A stretch of 64,000 nt of DNA, taken from the NCBI RefSeq assembly GCF_949987535.1, contig NC_080067.1:26192039-26256038 (forward strand). The letters run 5' to 3'. The DNA is from Balaenoptera acutorostrata (lineage: Eukaryota > Chordata > Mammalia > Artiodactyla > Balaenopteridae). A program made the position numbers and the translations under genes. Shown here piece after piece: positions 59,431 through 64,000 of the stretch (positions within the stretch are counted from its first letter, which is position 1; each line of letters starts with the position of its first letter). Below the pieces are notes generated by a model. The model ran no database searches. It was not told the origin of the DNA and saw only the letters and a list, made by a program, of their open reading frames with translations.

Positions 59431-60094
59431 AACTCTCAAAGAGACAGCCAGTGACGAACCTGGGAGCCACAAGCAGGAAAGAGGACATGAAACCAATGAA
59501 AGCCCAGCCTTAGGGGAACTACCCACCCTTCTCAAGCACCAGCCCTCCAGACACACGCTGCTGCATCAGATTAGCTGACTGGTCCAGAGAGGACAGGGGT
59601 GTGGGGACAGGGATGACTGTTTGCTGGAGGAGGCAGGCGACTGGTCGTGCCAACCACAGAGAAATAAAGCTCAACAGCGGGATTTTTCAGACAGTAAGCA
59701 TACCAGCCAGAAACTGTATATCCTTGTTGGCAAAGGATGGTGGGGATGAACTGCTGAGCTAGGTCCTTTAGACACATCTCCCTAAGCATCACAGAGAGAG
59801 CCTTACCATCAAGTGCGCAGGTGCAGACAGGTGGCACAATGGCTGCCGTGGGCCTGCAGGGGCTGGGTGGGCTGGGGAGCGTGCGGTGCCCACAGAACTG
59901 CAGCCTTCTGTGGCATGGGAAAGAGGGCTGGGTGAGGAAGAACTTCTGATTCTCCAAGAAGCTGGAAATCGGGCTTCTTATGAAATCTCCCAAGTTTAAA
60001 ACATTGGCAGCTAATTCAATTTTTAAAACAACCCCACAAATTTCTTCTTCTCCCCTGTTTCCTTCCCCATGTGTGATCTCCATCTGCTTGGTGG
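59431..60094. other. Unassigned sequence with a 170-codon frame
   Basis: The minus-strand frame 59571-60083 is the longest in the window outside transposon sequence. I do not recognise its protein: no signal peptide, no domain. On the minus strand, CTGCAG followed 47 bp later by GTAAGG (59853 to 59807) resembles a small splice-bounded exon inside it, which conflicts with reading straight through. Chance is the likeliest explanation. Confidence 0.4.
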
Positions 60095-60215
60095 GTTATT
60101 ATTATCCTGTGTACACCAAGGAAACCAGCTTATAGAGTGGTGGGGTGATTTGCTGAAGTTCCCAGAGCTGGTGGTCAGAGGAACTGAATTCTGCAACTAG
60201 GTCTGAATTAAAAGG
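60095..60215 (-). mobile_element. MIR SINE, minus strand
   Basis: 'attattatcctgtgtacacc' and 'ggtgatttgctgaagttccc' fit the antisense core, diverged. Confidence 0.6.
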
Positions 60216-60532
60216 GATTCACTCTTCTCTCACCGTGCTGTTGTACAGTGTGTGTATTGCTTTAAAGTTTCAGGCATCTCGACTTTTATCATTTGCAGCC
60301 CATTCTCACCAAGCTGAGGATGGGTTCCACTGCAAAAGAGTCTCTGAGCTGCTGTTTCCAGAGGAAAAGTGATGATCACTCCTCAGAATGACTTCCTCCC
60401 CTAAAATGGAGCTGCTGTCTTCCCCAGAGATGACATACAGGGATGCTCAGCCGGGGATAAGATACAATCCCTAAGTCATGGTGTCAGACCTCCGATTTTC
60501 CTATTGCAAGTGGAGGCTTATCCCTTTGTTCT

Positions 60533-60619
60533 TTAGATAAATAGATGATAGATGATAGCTAGATAGATGACAGAGAGACGGATAGAGGGAGAGAGAGAGA
60601 GATGGAGAGAGAGATGAAG

Positions 60620-60659
<40 letters not shown>

Positions 60660-60662
60660 TTC
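60533..60662. repeat. (GATA)n / (GAGA)n microsatellite
   Basis: An imperfect GATA stretch, a GAGA-rich middle (about 60580-60617) and about ten perfect GATA units at the end. The Tyr/Leu/Ser repeat in a minus-strand frame is an artefact. Confidence 0.95.
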
Positions 60663-62659
60663 ATAATACAGACGTTTCTAAAGACTAATACAGCTAAACC
60701 CTGTTTTCCTACTACCCGGCTTAAATAAAATACCACCAGTTCAGGTGAAGCCCTATGTGCCCTTCTCTGACCAAATCTTCCAGATTTCATCAGCAGGAAG
60801 TTGGTGTTTATCATTTCCATGCATCCTCCTATCTTTCTGAGAGCCAAAGTCTATGTACTTTTTTAGGTTACACGCATGCATACCCAGATACTGATACACA
60901 CATACAATCACACATGTGCACCATATATATACACACATGTGCATGCACCCACACCCACATACAGAGTTTCCACTTTTCCTTGCAGGTGATTCATGCTTCA
61001 CTTTCTTCCCCAGATCTTATCTGGTCTCTTCAGTGAGCCTTTGGGGTTAGTGGGCTGATTGCGTTACCCTCACTTTTTGGAGGACGAATAAGGACTTCAA
61101 GAGGGGGTAGGAGATGGACACGAGTCTCCTAGATGGCAGAGCCAGACTTGCACCTGGGCTTCCTCTGCCTTGCTCTAGGGCACCCTCCCCTCCCAGCCAC
61201 AGCAGGATCTCTGCTTTGCTCTGGGTCACTCAGTCACAGGCAAAGGTGGATGTGTCCAAACAAAAAAGTCATTCCTCCACAGACTGAAAATAGCAAGCCT
61301 CAGTTGAAATTTGTCTCTCCAATTAATGTAATACAGTCTTTTTCCCTTTTAACTTCTCTCATTAATTGATAGTGTTCTCTGCCCAATCAGTTTCTTTGAT
61401 TGTTCCCTTCTTTAAAGCTTAGGGCCAGGAGCTGGATGGGTTGCATTTAAGTTATGACTTATATAGGAAATTGATATTGGCATTTTCTGCATGACTTGCC
61501 TTCCTTCAGTGAGTTACTTTGCTCTAATCCTCCGTGAGAAGCTCCAACTGTAAAGGAGATACAGGTTAATTAAAAATTGGAAGCTGGTAAATTTCACCTT
61601 GGGCAGCTTGTGTGTGCTTTTGGCAGGAGTTGATGCAATTATTGATCAAATAAAATTGTCATCCAAAAGAACATATCTTTTTTTCTTTTACAAAGAATGC
61701 AGCAAGATATTTATTATTAAAATCAAGCCTTTACCAAAGATGCAGTAATGACATATGAAAACTGGGTAGGTTTTTGTCAAAATGAAGAATTACGTATATT
61801 TTAAATTAAATGCTATTAGATTTTATTTTTAAGTGAAAGAATAGATTGGGCTTCTAAGTTATTGTCAGGCTAAAAAGCACCATTCTAGGCCCACTGTAAT
61901 TACTCAGTAAATGCTTGTCAAATCGAACTGAATTGAAAAGACATCAAGACGCCATTACGCTTAACCAGTCTTGAGGGTAACAGCAATTGTAGGGCTGTGC
62001 CACCTATATAATATTGATGGAGTCCTAAAGAAAACATGAGTGATTTTTTTTTCTAAGAAAATCACATTATTCACACACTGCAGGGGATTGGGGGCATCAA
62101 GTTCTCAAATCAGGAGTGCGTGTTGCCTCTGTGGGTTTCCTGCCTCACGAGCTGCCCCACCTGGATGCACCTGCCTCAGGTGCCCACTTTCTGTGGAAAG
62201 AAAGACTTTAGCAGCACAAATCCTCTCAAAGTCAACGCAAACCTCTGTCTGAAACGATTCATGCCAGAGGCTTTGCTCTCTGGTAAGCTTCAGGTCACAT
62301 TTCTCAGTGTAAAGACCCCCCTCTGTCAACAGCCTGTGTTTGCTGGGCTGGTGGCAGATCCTCCACCAGCCCATATGACTCAGCCTGACGCTGGGGACAG
62401 AGGGATGGACAGAGCCGGGGACCAGCGGAGGTCTGGAGTCAGGATGGGCTTTGTCCTCGCCGCTGCCGGTCCTGGCCTGCCACCCCACCTCCCACCCTGC
62501 CTGGAGAAAGCTGAGCGAGACAAAGGCTTGCTGATTCCAGGTGACAAGACAGGGGGCTGAGTGGAGTGCGAGAGGGAAGGGGAGAAAAGCCGATACAAAG
62601 CAGCGCCCTCCAGGTGGTCACCACTGTGGGCAAACTGGGGCCCAGGGATACTTCCTGTG
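60663..62659. other. Unassigned sequence
   Basis: A CA-rich patch at 60890-60960 and a possible weak MIR at 61055-61160. An AT-rich unique part at 61440-61830 with homeodomain-like motifs could be a conserved element. Frames at 62105-62560 on opposite strands overlap each other and are not supported as genes. Confidence 0.45.
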
Positions 62660-62815
62660 ATGCCTGATGCTAAGAAGGTTCTCGTATTGTCCACTGTGGC
62701 ATCCCCTAGCCACATGTGACCGGTGGGCATCTGAAATGTGGCCCGTGGGATTGAGGAACTGATTTTTTACATTTATTTCATTTCGATTCATTTTTATTTT
62801 TGATTATGTACAGAC
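62660..62815. mobile_element. hAT-like MITE fragment
   Basis: 'ctagccacatgtgaccggtg', 'atctgaaatgtggcccgtgg' and 'gattgaggaactgatttttt' match a common mammalian MER MITE; the exact family name is uncertain. Confidence 0.65.
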
Positions 62816-63084
62816 TGTGCCTTCAAGTTGCTGGCGCAAGGGATGGAAGAGGGTGTCATTTACCCAGTGGCTCTATCTCCTGTCACCTCAGGGGGTGTTA
62901 TACCCCACAGGACCCGTCCATCAGCCTGCGTGGGTGCGGGAGTTTCCTGCAGGTACCCGCCCCGCGCACCAACCACTGCTGCATCAGGGCAGCACAGGTG
63001 CAGAGGAGAGGCTCTGGCAGTTGTAGCTGAGGCAGGAGCTGACGTATACTCCTGCGTGAGGCTATTTACAACAGATGTGCCGAC

Positions 63085-63155
63085 AGCAGTAGTTCTCAAA
63101 TCGGAGAGACCATCGGGAGCTCCAGGAAGGCTTGTTAAAACAGATTGCTGATGGC
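63085..63155. mobile_element. MER20/MER5-like fragment
   Basis: 'gcagtagttctcaaatcgg' and 'aggcttgttaaaacagattg' are the head and the typical block; the rest is missing. Confidence 0.55.
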
Positions 63156-63258
63156 CAGCCTGAGGGCTTTTGATGCCCATGCCGGTGGTCAGGTGACCAC
63201 ATTTCCAGATTCCCTGGGCTCAAGTTAAAGGTGAGCCAGAGGATGTGTGTTGGAGCGG

Positions 63259-63358
63259 AGGTGACCAACCATAGCGGTTCGCCCAGCACTGAGAACATGA
63301 GACTTTCAGTGTTCAGACCAGAACAGTCCCAGAAAAACTGGGACTGGTTGATCACCCT
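63259..63358. mobile_element. Short hAT MITE (MER81-like)
   Basis: About 100 bp with inverted ends: 'aggtgaccaacca' at the left, 'tggttgatcaccct' at the right, and 'gactttcagtgttcagacca' between. Same family as 54087-54189. Confidence 0.75.
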
Positions 63359-64000
63359 CTCTGGAGGCATCTTTTGGCCGCCTGTGCTTCAGTGACTTTG
63401 CCAAGTGGGAAGTTTAGGCCCAGCCCTGCTTGCCCCTCAGGGTGCCTGTGAGAATCAGGGTGGTGCGTGAAGCCTGGGAAATTTTATTGTTGGGCTTTAA
63501 GATAAGCTGCTTCTCCAACAGTAGAGGGTGCAGGTGGCCTCTGGAGCAAGAGGTCTGATCTCCTCCCCAACCTCTGAGCAGCCTCCGGAAGTGCAGCCCC
63601 GGTAAAGAAACAAGCCTCCCCGTGCAGGTCCCGATTCTCCTGGGACAATCCTAATGGCCTATGGAATGAACCTTAGTGGGGAGCTCTGCATGGAGCCTTT
63701 GATTCCCACCTGGTGGTAGCTTCCTTTCCGTGTTAGGTGTGATGTTTTCAAGGAGAGACTCTTTGGACCATTTCTCCTTCACAATCAATTAAATATGAAT
63801 ATCATCTCTGTTCAGCCCTGTATAGATATGGCTGGAAGGGGCGAAGAGGAGGAGCACAAAGCTTGCTCCCTGCTCTAGGATGTCCCTGACACATTGGGGA
63901 GGAAAGAATGGTTTGATGATGCCCATTCCCAATTCCCCATTGCAGACAGACAGATGTATGCATGACCTCTCCTCTTACCCTACATTCTGTCTACCCTTGG
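63359..64000. other. Unassigned sequence to right edge
   Basis: Nothing recognised. Confidence 0.5.

Noticed and set aside
60533..60847. Minus-strand frame with a Tyr-Leu-Ser-Ile repeat
   Set aside because: It translates the GATA microsatellite.
62105..62730. Overlapping frames of 116-146 codons on both strands
   Set aside because: They overlap antisense to one another in GC-rich DNA and resemble no known protein.

Overview
The window is mammalian nuclear DNA, most likely from a cetacean. Several tRNA-derived CHR-type SINEs (five copies, most with clear target-site duplications), young L1 elements of the artiodactyl/cetacean type and older mammalian repeats (MIR, L2, MER5/MER20, Tigger) are interspersed in otherwise unique sequence. 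I see no Bov-B or Bov-tA elements, which would be expected in a ruminant. I found no exon of a host protein-coding gene that I can support, no tRNA or rRNA gene, and no bacterial or CRISPR-like feature. Repeat family names come from memory of consensus sequences, not from a database search.

Layout. Positions 1-436 hold an 82-bp tandem array that runs off the left edge. It is followed by a full-length minus-strand L1 (about 456-6412) whose ORF1 (301 codons) and ORF2 (1272 codons) are both uninterrupted. Next is an older, decayed L1 (6425-10665) whose 3' end lies in the opposite orientation to its body. From about 10.7 to 39 kb the sequence is mostly unassigned, with many MIR and L2 copies, DNA-transposon fossils, three SINEs or pieces of them, a processed RPL17 pseudogene (27118-27701, minus), a long polypyrimidine tract (29258-29438), a 39-bp triplication (31299-31415) and a Tigger-type transposon (36598-37242).

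A second nearly full-length minus-strand L1 (38975-44834) is a dead relative of the first: its ORF2 start codon is lost, it has a 119-bp deletion, and its ORF1 has a premature stop and a frameshift. From 44.8 kb to the right edge the sequence is unique, with three more SINEs, a very short L1 tail with a perfect target duplication, a tetranucleotide microsatellite and several fossil MITEs. A few AT-rich stretches with clustered homeodomain-like motifs (about 48.0, 54.8 and 61.5 kb) could be conserved enhancers, but this cannot be decided without an alignment.

How the parts work together: the only apparently functional genes are the two L1 proteins. ORF1p is the RNA-binding chaperone and ORF2p the endonuclease and reverse transcriptase, both expressed from the internal 5'UTR promoter. 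ORF2-type machinery also explains the SINEs and the RPL17 pseudogene, which carry the A-rich tails and/or target duplications it leaves. I did not find a new biological system. The most interesting item is the intact L1 with its duplicated 5'UTR segment.
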